The notes under the pieces: model-generated
What the model saw: only the letters and a program-made list of their open reading frames with translations
Told to the model about the DNA's origin: nothing
The model's database searches: none
Part shown: positions 1 through 8,325 of the stretch, piece by piece
Position numbering within the stretch: the first letter of the stretch is position 1
How the letters are laid out: every line of letters begins with the position of its first letter
Made by a program: the position numbers and the translations under genes
DNA from: Caldifarciminota bacterium
GTDB taxonomy: Bacteria; Hydrothermota; Tepidihabitantia; SM23-42
Assembly (NCBI GenBank): GCA_027026255.1
Contig: JALVOT010000007.1
Span: forward strand, 1-64,000
Direction of reading: 5' to 3'
Length of the DNA: 64,000 bases

Positions 1-98
1 GCCTTCCCTGGTTTTAGAAAGTCTTATCAACTCTTTAATATATCCAGGAAGGCCTATTATTTCAAGCATTTTTCTTAAATCTTTTTTATATCTAAACT

Positions 99-123
99 GG
101 TAACGATGTCTGTTAACGTTTGC
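99..123 (+). promoter_or_regulatory. 25-bp upstream box, copy 1
   Basis: The 25 bases from GGTAACGATG to GTTTGC are repeated exactly, in the opposite orientation, at 30024-30048. In both places the box lies upstream of a TTGACA promoter and ends exactly 31 bases before the -10 hexamer. Inside it, GTAACG and GTTAACG form an imperfect direct repeat. By position (about -68 to -44) it looks like an activator site. The bound factor is unknown. Confidence 0.6.
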
Positions 124-132
124 AAAATCAGC

Positions 133-160
133 TTGACAACAACCATATTTTTATTATAAT
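133..160 (+). promoter_or_regulatory. Promoter of the 146-aa exported protein
   Basis: TTGACA at 133-138 and TATAAT at 155-160 are separated by 16 bases. The ATG at 167 begins after only 6 further bases, so the predicted start site is the start codon and the mRNA would be leaderless. Confidence 0.8.
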
Positions 161-166
161 TCATCA

Positions 167-607
167 ATGAAGATAAATACAGACAAAAAATATCTAATAG
201 TACAGTTTTTAATAATCATCCTGCTGTTCTTTATCACATCTTCCAATATCCGCTGTAAAAGTCCTGAGGAATATAAACCAAAATTTGATTCCTTAATGCC
301 GCCACCAGACCCACCTACCCTGATAGCCCCGCCAAATGACACCGGGATTGTTGCATTCGTGCCAATTGATTTAACCTTTGAATATTCATTAGTTGAGAAT
401 GCTGAATTCTATGAAATTGAAGTTTCTTCTGATTCAACCTTTAACAGTTATGATAAATTCCAATGCAATCATACCTCATATACCACTACCTGGGATTCAT
501 ATGGTAAATTCTACTGGCGGGTTCGCGCTGCTTCCCATATATGGACATGGTACACTGATTGGTCAAACATATGGCACTTTCAGGTATGGGAACCTATTAA
601 TGAATAA
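167..607 (+). CDS. Small exported protein with fibronectin-III-like domain
   Basis: A 146-residue protein. Residues about 9-28 are a hydrophobic signal segment ending in SSNIRCKS. Cys30 could be a lipidation site, although Arg at -1 is not a standard lipobox. A Pro-rich linker (residues about 45-58) leads into a single beta-sandwich-like domain ending in a YWRVRA...W motif, as seen in fibronectin III and Ig-like repeats of secreted proteins from this kind of bacterium. The function is unknown; an envelope-bound adhesion or scaffold role is possible. It has its own leaderless-type promoter and the 25-bp upstream box shared with the alcohol dehydrogenase at 28928-29962. A ribosome binding site is absent. 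Confidence 0.7.
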   Translation: MKINTDKKYLIVQFLIIILLFFITSSNIRCKSPEEYKPKFDSLMPPPDPPTLIAPPNDTGIVAFVPIDLTFEYSLVENAEFYEIEVSSDSTFNSYDKFQCNHTSYTTTWDSYGKFYWRVRAASHIWTWYTDWSNIWHFQVWEPINE

Positions 608-620
608 ATTCTAAGGACTT

Positions 621-3017
621 TTATTTAAAAATAACTTCTCCATCTTCAAAATCAACATTGATGGTAGAACCTTTACTAAATTTTCCGGCAATTATATGTC
701 TTGATAAAGGATTTTCAATAAATCTCTGAATCGCCCTTCTCAAAGGACGTGCCCCATAAACCGGGTCAAACCCCTCATGGGCAAGATAGTCTTTTACCTT
801 ATCGGAAAATGTAATTTCATATCCGAATTCCTTAACATTATTCGCTACTTTCTTTAATTCGCGCTCGACAATACCTTTAATCTCTTCAAAACCAAGTGGC
901 TTGAATACAATCACCTCGTCAATACGATTTAAAAATTCCGGCTTTACACTCTGCTGAAGAACCTGATATACCTTACTCTTCGTCTTTTCATAATCAAAAT
1001 TTCCATCTTTTAAACTTTCGGTTATTATTTGGCTCCCCAGATTTGAGGTCATAATCACAATCGTATTTCTAAAATCGACAGTCCTTCCTTGACCGTCAGT
1101 CAATCTGCCATCATCAAGCAACTGCAACAATATATTAAAAACATCAGGATGTGCCTTTTCAAATTCATCAAAGAGAATTACCCGATAAGGTCTTCGACGC
1201 ACCGCCTCAGTGAGTTGTCCCCCCTCTTCATATCCGACATAACCAGGAGGTGCACCAATAAGCCTTGAAACCGTATGTTTTTCCTGATATTCAGTCATAT
1301 CAATCCTGACCATTGCATCCTCGGTATCAAAGAGAAATTCTGCCAGTGATTTTGCAAGTTCGGTTTTTCCTACCCCGGTCGGGCCCAAAAATATGAATGA
1401 ACCGATCGGCCGTTTCGGATCCTTCAGCCCGGCCCTGGAACGTCTAATCGCATCACTCACAGCAACTACAGCATCGTCCTGATCCACCAATCTTTGATGA
1501 ATACGCTCCTCCATCTTTAACAATTTATCCATCTCAGATTCAAGCATTCGGGAAACCGGTATCCCGGTCCAGGATGAGATAATCTGGGCAATATCATCTT
1601 CAGTAACCTTATCATCAATGCCCCGCTGTTTCATCCATTCCTTTCTCTTCTTCCTGTACTCTTTTTGAAGCCGCTCTGCCTCATCCCTCAATTCTGCTGC
1701 CTTTTCATAATCACGCATATCAACCGCTGCCTTACCTTCTTCATTCAGGTGTTCCAGACGTTTCTCCATATTTTTCAACTCATCCGGCATTGAATATATC
1801 TCAATCCGCGCCCGTGCACAGGCCTCATCAATCAAATCAATCGCCTTGTCAGGCAAAAATCTTTCCGTAATATATCGGTTTGACAATTTTGCCGCCGCCT
1901 CAATTGCAGAATCGTCAATCACTACACCATGGTGAGACTCATACTTTTCCCTCAACCCCTTTAAAATCTTAATGGTATCCTCAACTGATGGTTCGCCGAC
2001 AAATACCGGAGCAAACCTCCTTTCTAAGGCAGCATCTTTTTCAATATATTTACGATATTCATTAAGGGTTGTCGCACCAATACACTGCAGTTCCCCCCTT
2101 GCCAGAGCTGGTTTGAGCATATTTGACGCATCAATTGCCCCTTCAGCTGCACCAGCACCGACAATGGTATGTATCTCATCAATAAATAGAATAATCTCGC
2201 CCTTTCCCTTCTTAATCTCATCCATTACCGCCTTCAGCCTCTCTTCAAATTCTCCCCGATATTTTGAACCCGCAACCAGTGCCCCCATATCCAGAGCAAG
2301 AATTTTCTTATCCTTCAAGATTTCTGGAACATTTTTATCAACAATGCGCTGGGCAAGTCCCTCAACAATTGCGGTCTTACCAACCCCGGCATCACCGATA
2401 AGCACCGGATTATTCTTGGTCCGTCTTGACAGCACCTGAATTACCCTTTTAATCTCATTATCCCGACCAATAACCGGATCAAGCTTTCCCTGCTTTGCCA
2501 GAGCGGTTATATCCCGGGCAAACCGTTCCAATGCCAGATACTTATTTTCTGGTTCCTGGTCAGTAACCCTCTGAGAACCCCGAATTGACTGCAGGGCTTG
2601 ATAAATCCTTTCTTTGTTAATGTCAAAGGAACGGAGAACCCGAGCCGTCTCCCCTTCCCTTTCTTCACTGATTGCAAGGAATAGATGCTCACAACCCACA
2701 TACTCATCCTTCATCCTCTCGGCCTCAGCCCGAGCCAGAGAAAACAGCCTCTTTGCCCTGGGTGTAATATAAATCTGTGCAGTTGCCCCGCCGTAAACCT
2801 TCGGCCTTTTATCAAGTAATGATTCCAATCTCCTCTGCACAATCTCGGGCATTATATCCATCCGCTTTAAAATCTTGGGAACAAGGCCGTCCTCCTGCCT
2901 GAGCAAGGCAAGAAATATATGCTCGGTATCGAACTCCTGATGGTTATATTCATCAAGAAGCTCTTGAGCAACATTTAACGCCTCCTGGGCTTTCTGGGTA
3001 AATTTATCAAATCTCAT
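621..3017 (-). CDS. clpC: ClpC/ClpB-type AAA+ chaperone (hybrid features)
   Basis: A 798-residue two-ring AAA+ unfoldase of the Hsp100 family. In order it has two Clp_N repeats (about 1-145), a first ATPase domain with GDAGVGKT, a short middle region with a UVR-like motif ([15 protein letters not shown]), a second ATPase domain with [12 protein letters not shown], and the C-terminal D2-small domain. The short UVR-bearing middle region is ClpC-like. However, the loop between SNLGS and PEFLNRIDE has no [LIV]GF tripeptide, the ClpP-docking element of ClpC, and its length and sequence resemble ClpB. It may therefore act as a disaggregase rather than as the motor of ClpCP. No standard promoter, CIRCE or CtsR site is visible in the 193 bases upstream. 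Confidence 0.9.
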   Translation of the reverse strand: MRFDKFTQKAQEALNVAQELLDEYNHQEFDTEHIFLALLRQEDGLVPKILKRMDIMPEIVQRRLESLLDKRPKVYGGATAQIYITPRAKRLFSLARAEAERMKDEYVGCEHLFLAISEEREGETARVLRSFDINKERIYQALQSIRGSQRVTDQEPENKYLALERFARDITALAKQGKLDPVIGRDNEIKRVIQVLSRRTKNNPVLIGDAGVGKTAIVEGLAQRIVDKNVPEILKDKKILALDMGALVAGSKYRGEFEERLKAVMDEIKKGKGEIILFIDEIHTIVGAGAAEGAIDASNMLKPALARGELQCIGATTLNEYRKYIEKDAALERRFAPVFVGEPSVEDTIKILKGLREKYESHHGVVIDDSAIEAAAKLSNRYITERFLPDKAIDLIDEACARARIEIYSMPDELKNMEKRLEHLNEEGKAAVDMRDYEKAAELRDEAERLQKEYRKKRKEWMKQRGIDDKVTEDDIAQIISSWTGIPVSRMLESEMDKLLKMEERIHQRLVDQDDAVVAVSDAIRRSRAGLKDPKRPIGSFIFLGPTGVGKTELAKSLAEFLFDTEDAMVRIDMTEYQEKHTVSRLIGAPPGYVGYEEGGQLTEAVRRRPYRVILFDEFEKAHPDVFNILLQLLDDGRLTDGQGRTVDFRNTIVIMTSNLGSQIITESLKDGNFDYEKTKSKVYQVLQQSVKPEFLNRIDEVIVFKPLGFEEIKGIVERELKKVANNVKEFGYEITFSDKVKDYLAHEGFDPVYGARPLRRAIQRFIENPLSRHIIAGKFSKGSTINVDFEDGEVIFK

Positions 3018-3210
3018 ACTACCATTTAGACACCATCTTCAGTCTTTGGTTTATTTATTAACGGCAATTTTACGGTAAATTCCCTGAATATTTATCCGGT
3101 GGATTAACAAAAACATCTAAAAATATCAATCAATAAGACGCAGGAATAAACTCCTCTACCATAACTGATTATATTACTAAATTCTTAAAAACTAACTTAT
3201 CTTTCTATTT

Positions 3211-4236
3211 TCAGAAGCAGCCTCCGCCTCCACAACCACCACCGCAACCTCTGCGTCGCGTGCGATAGACCAATCCGAGCCTGAACATAAAACCGTGATG
3301 AGGTCCCTGAAATCCGGATAATTGTGCAATATTCATCATATATCGACCTTCAGTAAATACATGGAAATCATAGGTTCTCAGCATAACTATTCCACCGCCA
3401 CCAAAAAAGGTCATCCCAAAATTAGCCCTGGTCCTGTAATTTCCGGCTCGAAGCATCATAAAATGTGGTCCCAGACCTCCACCGACAAATGGTGAGAAAT
3501 CACCCTTAGAAAATGCATAATAAAAACCCATTTCAACGCCATAATCTAAAACCCCGGGCTCGGTATTGTTATAGAGATCAGCATTAAGCGACCAGTAATA
3601 GGGAAAATTGAATGTTATAAAAAAATCTGGTGTTTCATACCAGTTTATCCAGGTTCCACCTATAAGTTGTGATGCACCTCCATATCCTCCCATTGGAAAT
3701 CCATAGTCAAAACTTCCCCCGGTCGCGAAAAACGCCTTCCTGCGTTTACCCCCCTGTGTAACCTCCTGTTCAGTAATTTTGCCAACCTGGGCTCCAGCTT
3801 CCACCTTTTTACCCTTATGAATCGACCAGGCAAGTCTCTTGACCACCACATCAAGTTCCTCAGCAGATTTTGCAGCCATACTACCAGACCATAAAACTTC
3901 CCTGGTCGCAACATTCACCACTGATGCCTGAACAATATATTTCTCCCCCAACTTCGAAACCGAACCGTAGATAACCCTCTCAACTCCGGCCTTAAATCCA
4001 TATTCAGCCGCACACTCCTTTGCATAACATTTAATCGTCTCTTCCACTGCCGCATCCATACCATCAGGATTTACCACACTATAGCCATAGTTCGCCAGTT
4101 CACCTGCAAGCAGGGTGGTTACTGCATCAGCAGTGGATTGCTCCATAGGACTCGCCTTGAAGTGTATTATACCAATCCGGGCAGAAAATACCAGAAAGGG
4201 AATACACAGCATAATAAAGCATCTCTTTTTTATCAT
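3211..4236 (-). CDS. Exported barrel-like protein with Cys/Gly tail
   Basis: A 341-residue protein with an N-terminal signal peptide (about 1-18). Residues about 20-140 resemble the periplasmic nucleotide-independent domains of CsgG/TolB-like proteins (GELANYGYSVVNP, VIYGSVSKLGEKYIVQASVV). Residues about 165-325 are Gly- and aromatic-rich with alternating beta-strand character and look like an outer-membrane beta barrel. The last residues are RRRGCGGGCGGGGCF, an unusual Cys/Gly tail with three cysteines. The function is unknown. The start has a strong AGGAGG site and lies about 90 bases downstream of a TTGACA-N16-TATAAT promoter. Confidence 0.7.
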   Translation of the reverse strand: MIKKRCFIMLCIPFLVFSARIGIIHFKASPMEQSTADAVTTLLAGELANYGYSVVNPDGMDAAVEETIKCYAKECAAEYGFKAGVERVIYGSVSKLGEKYIVQASVVNVATREVLWSGSMAAKSAEELDVVVKRLAWSIHKGKKVEAGAQVGKITEQEVTQGGKRRKAFFATGGSFDYGFPMGGYGGASQLIGGTWINWYETPDFFITFNFPYYWSLNADLYNNTEPGVLDYGVEMGFYYAFSKGDFSPFVGGGLGPHFMMLRAGNYRTRANFGMTFFGGGGIVMLRTYDFHVFTEGRYMMNIAQLSGFQGPHHGFMFRLGLVYRTRRRGCGGGCGGGGCF

Positions 4237-4327
4237 TATTATCCTCCTTTCCTTATTCGCCTTGCAACATCAATCACAAACTTATTTCACTTATGATTCA
4301 ACATCTTTATTATATTCTCATAAGAAA

Positions 4328-4355
4328 ATTATATATATAATTCCTTATTTGTCAA
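4328..4355 (-). promoter_or_regulatory. Promoter of the Cys/Gly-tail barrel gene
   Basis: On the minus strand TTGACA (4355-4350), a 16-base spacer and TATAAT (4333-4328). The leader to the ATG at 4236 is about 85 bases and ends in a good AGGAGG, so this is a leadered transcript. Confidence 0.7.
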
Positions 4356-4396
4356 GAAAAAATTTGTCACCGGGGAATCTCAATAATATATCAACA

Positions 4397-4424
4397 TTGA
4401 CATATACATATTTTATAATATAAT
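4397..4424 (+). promoter_or_regulatory. Promoter of the 224-aa gene
   Basis: TTGACA (4397-4402), 16 bases, TATAAT (4419-4424). The ATG at 4430 follows after 5 bases, so the mRNA is predicted to be leaderless. Confidence 0.75.
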
Positions 4425-4429
4425 AAACT

Positions 4430-5104
4430 ATGTCTCCAAAATATAAACCACCACCCTATAATTATTGTGATTATCGGTGTGCGCAGTGTAATGAAAAAGA
4501 AAACTGCCTTGTCTATAAAGAAAATCAGGAAAGACTGTTAAATCATTATCTCAAGGGTGAAGACCCTAACGACCCTGATATCTTTTTAAAAGACCTCCAG
4601 AAAATTTTCAAAAAGACGACCGAGATGATCAAAAAATCGGCTGCAGAATATGACATTGATACAGCTAAGTTACCTGATAATGAAGAACCGAAAATTAACC
4701 CCCGTGATTATGTAGTATATCAACTTGCCTTTCAGTATGCCCGGGAATCACATAATTTTATAAAACAGTTGCAAAATGAAGCCATTCCAGAAAGTGTCTT
4801 AGAAGACTTTGATGACCTGCTCTGGTATCACAGTCTTATCGTTGCAAAAACCGGAAGGCTGGTTTCCGGATTTAATGATAGATTCTTTGACGACGAAATA
4901 AAAAAGATGGAAGAAGAAGGAACCCTGTCAGTAATTAAAAAAGGTATTAAACTTTCTAAAAATGCCCTGCACCATATGCTCAATGAACTTCCTGAACATT
5001 TTTATACAATCAGCGACCTGCTCGAACTGCTTAATCGCTTATCAGAGCAATTACAGAAAGATATGCATCAACAGGTTGAATCTACCTTATCCGATTCTAA
5101 TTAA
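4430..5104 (+). CDS. Hypothetical protein with N-terminal Cys cluster
   Basis: A 224-residue soluble, acidic and largely helical protein that I do not recognise. Near the N-terminus CDYRCAQCNEKENC supplies four cysteines in a spacing that suits a zinc or Fe-S site. The rest is predicted helical, with a possible coiled coil near the C-terminus (about 190-215). It has its own leaderless-type promoter and converges on the DUF4438 gene with 9 bases between stops. No signal peptide or membrane segment is visible. Confidence 0.65.
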   Translation: MSPKYKPPPYNYCDYRCAQCNEKENCLVYKENQERLLNHYLKGEDPNDPDIFLKDLQKIFKKTTEMIKKSAAEYDIDTAKLPDNEEPKINPRDYVVYQLAFQYARESHNFIKQLQNEAIPESVLEDFDDLLWYHSLIVAKTGRLVSGFNDRFFDDEIKKMEEEGTLSVIKKGIKLSKNALHHMLNELPEHFYTISDLLELLNRLSEQLQKDMHQQVESTLSDSN

Positions 5105-5113
5105 AAATATAAT

Positions 5114-6007
5114 TTATCGCTTCTTTTTTCTGAATCGACCAATCTTCAATATCCTGGCGATATTGGCATCGGCATTAATTACCGGTTCAATTATCGGCCG
5201 CCTTGATGAAAGCAATGTCGTAACACCTGGACCATGACCTGCATATCGGCAATCGCCATGAATAACAACACCGATGGTTATTGCCCCTTTACGAAAACTT
5301 CTTCCATAGAGATTGTCGTGGTCCAGAATGGCGACAAAATCACCGAACTTTAGTTTGTCAATTCCATACTTTTTTATAAATTTTTTGTCGGTAGTCATAA
5401 TATCATAGTCTCCAGCACCCATTGCGGTACTGCCTGTCCCTGACCCCATCAACTGAGCCGGTATCTTTGCACTCACCGGAACCTGAAGTTTTTTACCCTT
5501 CTTTTCCATCCCCATCTTCTGTAAAAGATTCGGGTCAAGATTATATACTGCAACCTCAGGAAAATCGAGCAATTTCAAACCCTGGCCATAACCCTTAATC
5601 AAAATTTTATCATCAAGATTCAACTTTTCTAAGGCGTTATCTGGAAAATCAATCATTACATGCTCTGCCCCACCATGATGACCAGTCACAATACCTCTTG
5701 CACCCTTTGCATCACCGGACCTTATCACCGCCTCATTCCCCACACAGGCATAGAATACATAACCGGCATTGGGTCGGTCAAAGCGATTCTTCTCATCCAG
5801 GATTGTCGAAACACCGGGCTCTAAGTGATCGGCTTCCCAGCCAAATGCCGGATCCCCGACCTTAACATTATAAACAATCCCACCGGTTCCAGGCAGAAGA
5901 AACGGTCTGCCATCGGCATCAATATTGTGGTCCCTTGGTCCCCCAGGATTGACAATCTTCCCCTGCACCGACATCATCACCAGACGCTCTTTATTTGTCC
6001 TCAGCAT
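5114..6007 (-). CDS. DUF4438 family protein
   Basis: A 297-residue protein matching the DUF4438 family, known from Thermotogae and other anaerobes but without an assigned reaction. Characteristic stretches are GPRDHNIDADGRPFLLPG near the N-terminus, VTGHHGGAEHVMIDF, AQLMGSGTGSTAMGAGDYDI in the middle and GHGPGVTTLLSS near the end. The fold in structural-genomics models is a beta-rich soluble domain; the role is unknown. The start is set by AAGGAGGTGCAAT directly before the ATG and lies 17 bases after the -10 box. It is transcribed alone, divergently from the tRNA at 6102. Confidence 0.8.
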   Translation of the reverse strand: MLRTNKERLVMMSVQGKIVNPGGPRDHNIDADGRPFLLPGTGGIVYNVKVGDPAFGWEADHLEPGVSTILDEKNRFDRPNAGYVFYACVGNEAVIRSGDAKGARGIVTGHHGGAEHVMIDFPDNALEKLNLDDKILIKGYGQGLKLLDFPEVAVYNLDPNLLQKMGMEKKGKKLQVPVSAKIPAQLMGSGTGSTAMGAGDYDIMTTDKKFIKKYGIDKLKFGDFVAILDHDNLYGRSFRKGAITIGVVIHGDCRYAGHGPGVTTLLSSRRPIIEPVINADANIARILKIGRFRKKKR

Positions 6008-6024
6008 ATTGCACCTCCTTAATG

Positions 6025-6052
6025 ATTATAATCGTCCTCCTTCATTAGTCAA
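6025..6052 (-). promoter_or_regulatory. Promoter of DUF4438 gene
   Basis: Minus strand TTGACT (6052-6047), 16 bases, TATAAT (6030-6025). It is back to back with the tRNA promoter; the two -35 boxes are 11 bases apart. Confidence 0.75.
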
Positions 6053-6063
6053 TAATTTCTGGA

Positions 6064-6091
6064 TTGACAGAAAAGATTTCTTGAATATAAT
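6064..6091 (+). promoter_or_regulatory. Promoter of the CAU tRNA
   Basis: TTGACA (6064-6069), 16 bases, TATAAT (6086-6091). Ten bases separate it from the mature tRNA 5' end at 6102. Confidence 0.75.
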
Positions 6092-6101
6092 TTAACATTG
6101 T

Positions 6102-6175
6102 GGGCCTGTAGCTCAGTTGGTTAGAGCAGCTGACTCATAATCAGCGGGTCGCGGGTTCGAATCCTGCCGGGCCCA
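6102..6175 (+). tRNA. tRNA with CAT anticodon (elongator Met or Ile2)
   Basis: A full cloverleaf of 74 bases. The acceptor stem is GGGCCTG/CGGGCCC with one G-T pair, the D arm contains GCTCAGTTGGTTAGAGC, the anticodon stem GCTGA/TCAGC encloses CTCATAA (anticodon CAT), and the T arm carries GTTCGAAT. The discriminator is A and CCA is not encoded. A fully paired acceptor end argues against the initiator tRNA. Elongator Met and lysidine-modified Ile2 cannot be separated by eye. Confidence 0.9.
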
Positions 6176-6267
6176 TATTTTACCAGAGGAACTGACAAAG
6201 ATGATGCAAAAATCCTATTCTGAAAATCACTTCAAGAATATTACGAATCATTAAATTATCCATCCTG

Positions 6268-6675
6268 ATGAAGTGGTCGGTTCATCCTGCGAAGAAAAAT
6301 CAAACCAAAACATTCTTGAGCCTTTTATTTATTATCATATTTTTAATCGCCGTATTAATATTCTATGGTATTTATTGGACAATTCTCGGCTTTGCGATTC
6401 TCTTTATTTCACTCTATTCATATTACTTTCCCACCCATTATGAATTAACCGATGATGAAATAATCATCAAAAACATATTTGTCACCCAGCATAGAAGGTT
6501 AGGGGAATTTACAAAAGTATACCTTGGGAAGAATGGAATACTTCTAAGTCCATTCAAACATCGAACAATACTTAACCGATTTCGCGGCGTCTTTCTCTTA
6601 TTACCGGAAAATCGAGAAAGCATTATTAAACAACTAAAAAAACAGATTGAAAAGAGTGAAGACAATAACCGATAA
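6268..6675 (+). CDS. Two-TM membrane protein, bacterial PH-like
   Basis: A 135-residue protein with two closely spaced hydrophobic segments (about 15-35 and 37-54). A soluble domain follows with YELTDDEIIIKN, RRLGEFTKVYLGKNGILLSP and LLLPENRESIIKQLKK. The layout matches YcxB/bacterial PH-domain membrane proteins, small proteins of unclear function. The gene lies 92 bases after the tRNA with no clear promoter of its own, so it may be cotranscribed with it. Its end overlaps the recJ start by 29 bases, which suggests translational coupling. Confidence 0.65.
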   Translation: MKWSVHPAKKNQTKTFLSLLFIIIFLIAVLIFYGIYWTILGFAILFISLYSYYFPTHYELTDDEIIIKNIFVTQHRRLGEFTKVYLGKNGILLSPFKHRTILNRFRGVFLLLPENRESIIKQLKKQIEKSEDNNR

Positions 6676-8140
6676 AAAAATACAAAAATATGCCCGTGAT
6701 TTTTCAATCCCTACCGGACTTGCCAAAATCCTTGCCAACAGGTTTCCCGAGTACATCACGGCGAGAAAATTTCTCTTCCCGGATCTTAAAGACCTTCACC
6801 CTCCGGAACTCCTTCCTGATATTGACTGGGCAACCGAGGTCATCCTTGATACGATAAAAGAACAATCCGGCATACTAATCTATTGCCATGATGATCTGGA
6901 CGGCTACACATCGGCAGCGATAATGTTCAAAACCCTGTTTGATTTAAAATGGCGGACATCAAAGCCAATATATGTCTATGCAATAAACAGAGAAAAGGAT
7001 GGTTATATTATAAATCCTGAGGTATTGAAAAAGTTTCAGGATAATGGTGTTGCATTGATATTGACGGTGGATTTTGGAATAAGCAACATCAAAAACTTTT
7101 CTATACCGGAAAAGATGGGATTGAAGATAGTAATCTGCGACCACCATGAGACCGATATCAATAAATTTTCTGCACCGGCAGTTGATCCGAAAAGACCGAA
7201 TTCTAATTATCCATTCCGTGAACTTGCTGGAGTAGGTGTAGCATTCAAACTTTCCCAGGCATTATATAAATATTCTTTGGGTATTGAAGCCGGTGAATTT
7301 TATGAACTGAAGAAAGAATTCCTATCCCTTGCAATGATCGGAACGATTGCTGACCGGGTAGCAAATAACGATGAAAACAGAATCATCTCATATTATGGAT
7401 TGAAATTCCTTGATCAACTCAATACCCCCTGGATAGAATATTTTAAACAAAAAGAAAAATTCAATCTAAGGACAATAACCCGCGAATTTATTCCCATCAT
7501 CTCATCATCAGCCTATGTCCAGGCAAATCTGGGCGTTGAAATTTTTATTGATAATGATAAAAGTAAAGTTAATAAGATAATATCTCAATTGGAAAAAGTA
7601 AATCAAAAAAGGAAAAAAGAAACTGAGCGTATCTTCAATGATGTCCTGAAAACTGCAAAGGTCTATGAAAAATTTGTGCTTGTGATTCTGACCATCAAAT
7701 TCGGATATCATTATATCGGGGTAGTTGCCTCTCGACTCCGGGACTATTTCAAAAAGACTTCAATCATCATCGGGGAAAAAGATAAATACTACATTGGTGA
7801 ATTAAGAAGTTATGATATCAATCTATTTGACCTGCTCTCACGGATGAAACATCTTTTCCTCGATTTCGGCGGCCATAAAAAGGCAGCCGGGTTTTCAATG
7901 CCAAGGAAGAATATCGATCAGTTCATTGAAGAATTACAGAAAGGTATTGATGAATTATCCAGGAATAACGCAATCCAGGATTCAAGGACACCCCGGCCTG
8001 AGGCGTTCATCAAAAAATCGGATATCCAAATCCTGGAGCCGCTGATGCCTTTTGGCGAAACAAACCCGGCTCCGATATTAACAGACGGGGTGAGTTTATA
8101 TACAATAGACAACAAATTTCGAATTATTGAAATGGGATGA
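6647..8140 (+). CDS. recJ: RecJ-type DHH exonuclease, possibly frameshifted at C-terminus
   Basis: A 497-residue single-strand-specific 5'-3' exonuclease of the DHH/DHHA1 superfamily, acting in recombination and mismatch repair. The motifs are in order: HDDLDGYTSA (motif I), LTVDFGIS (II), CDHHET (III), GVGVAFKL, and the DHHA1 signature DFGGHKKAAGFS, followed by the start of the OB domain (PFGETNPAP). It is shorter than typical RecJ (about 550-580). After the stop the next frame continues in coding style to 8189 (KWDEPWRTLILFDS), suggesting a one-base frameshift near 8123-8135 that removes the last OB strands. The catalytic core is intact. Confidence 0.85.
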   Translation: MKRVKTITDKKIQKYARDFSIPTGLAKILANRFPEYITARKFLFPDLKDLHPPELLPDIDWATEVILDTIKEQSGILIYCHDDLDGYTSAAIMFKTLFDLKWRTSKPIYVYAINREKDGYIINPEVLKKFQDNGVALILTVDFGISNIKNFSIPEKMGLKIVICDHHETDINKFSAPAVDPKRPNSNYPFRELAGVGVAFKLSQALYKYSLGIEAGEFYELKKEFLSLAMIGTIADRVANNDENRIISYYGLKFLDQLNTPWIEYFKQKEKFNLRTITREFIPIISSSAYVQANLGVEIFIDNDKSKVNKIISQLEKVNQKRKKETERIFNDVLKTAKVYEKFVLVILTIKFGYHYIGVVASRLRDYFKKTSIIIGEKDKYYIGELRSYDINLFDLLSRMKHLFLDFGGHKKAAGFSMPRKNIDQFIEELQKGIDELSRNNAIQDSRTPRPEAFIKKSDIQILEPLMPFGETNPAPILTDGVSLYTIDNKFRIIEMG

Positions 8141-8325
8141 ACCCTGGCGGACCTTGATTTTATTCGATTCTTATACAGAAAATAAATAGATGAAAACATT
8201 GAAAATTTTCACAACCTTATACACCGAATAAACTGAATAAACAAGACGGCTGGCGATATCGTATAACGATAAACCATTCTTGACACACTTCTGTATGTTA
8301 TCGGGTACTGCAGCCGGATCAAATT

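Noticed and set aside
1-150. Reading of the 25-bp repeat as a conserved protein fragment (both copies read ANVNRHRY)
   Set aside because: The peptide similarity follows only from the identical DNA; flanking residues diverge, stops lie close by, and the fixed distance to promoters explains the repeat better.
3018-3210. CIRCE or CtsR site upstream of the Hsp100 gene
   Set aside because: Neither the TTAGCACTC inverted repeat nor GGTCAAA heptads are present.
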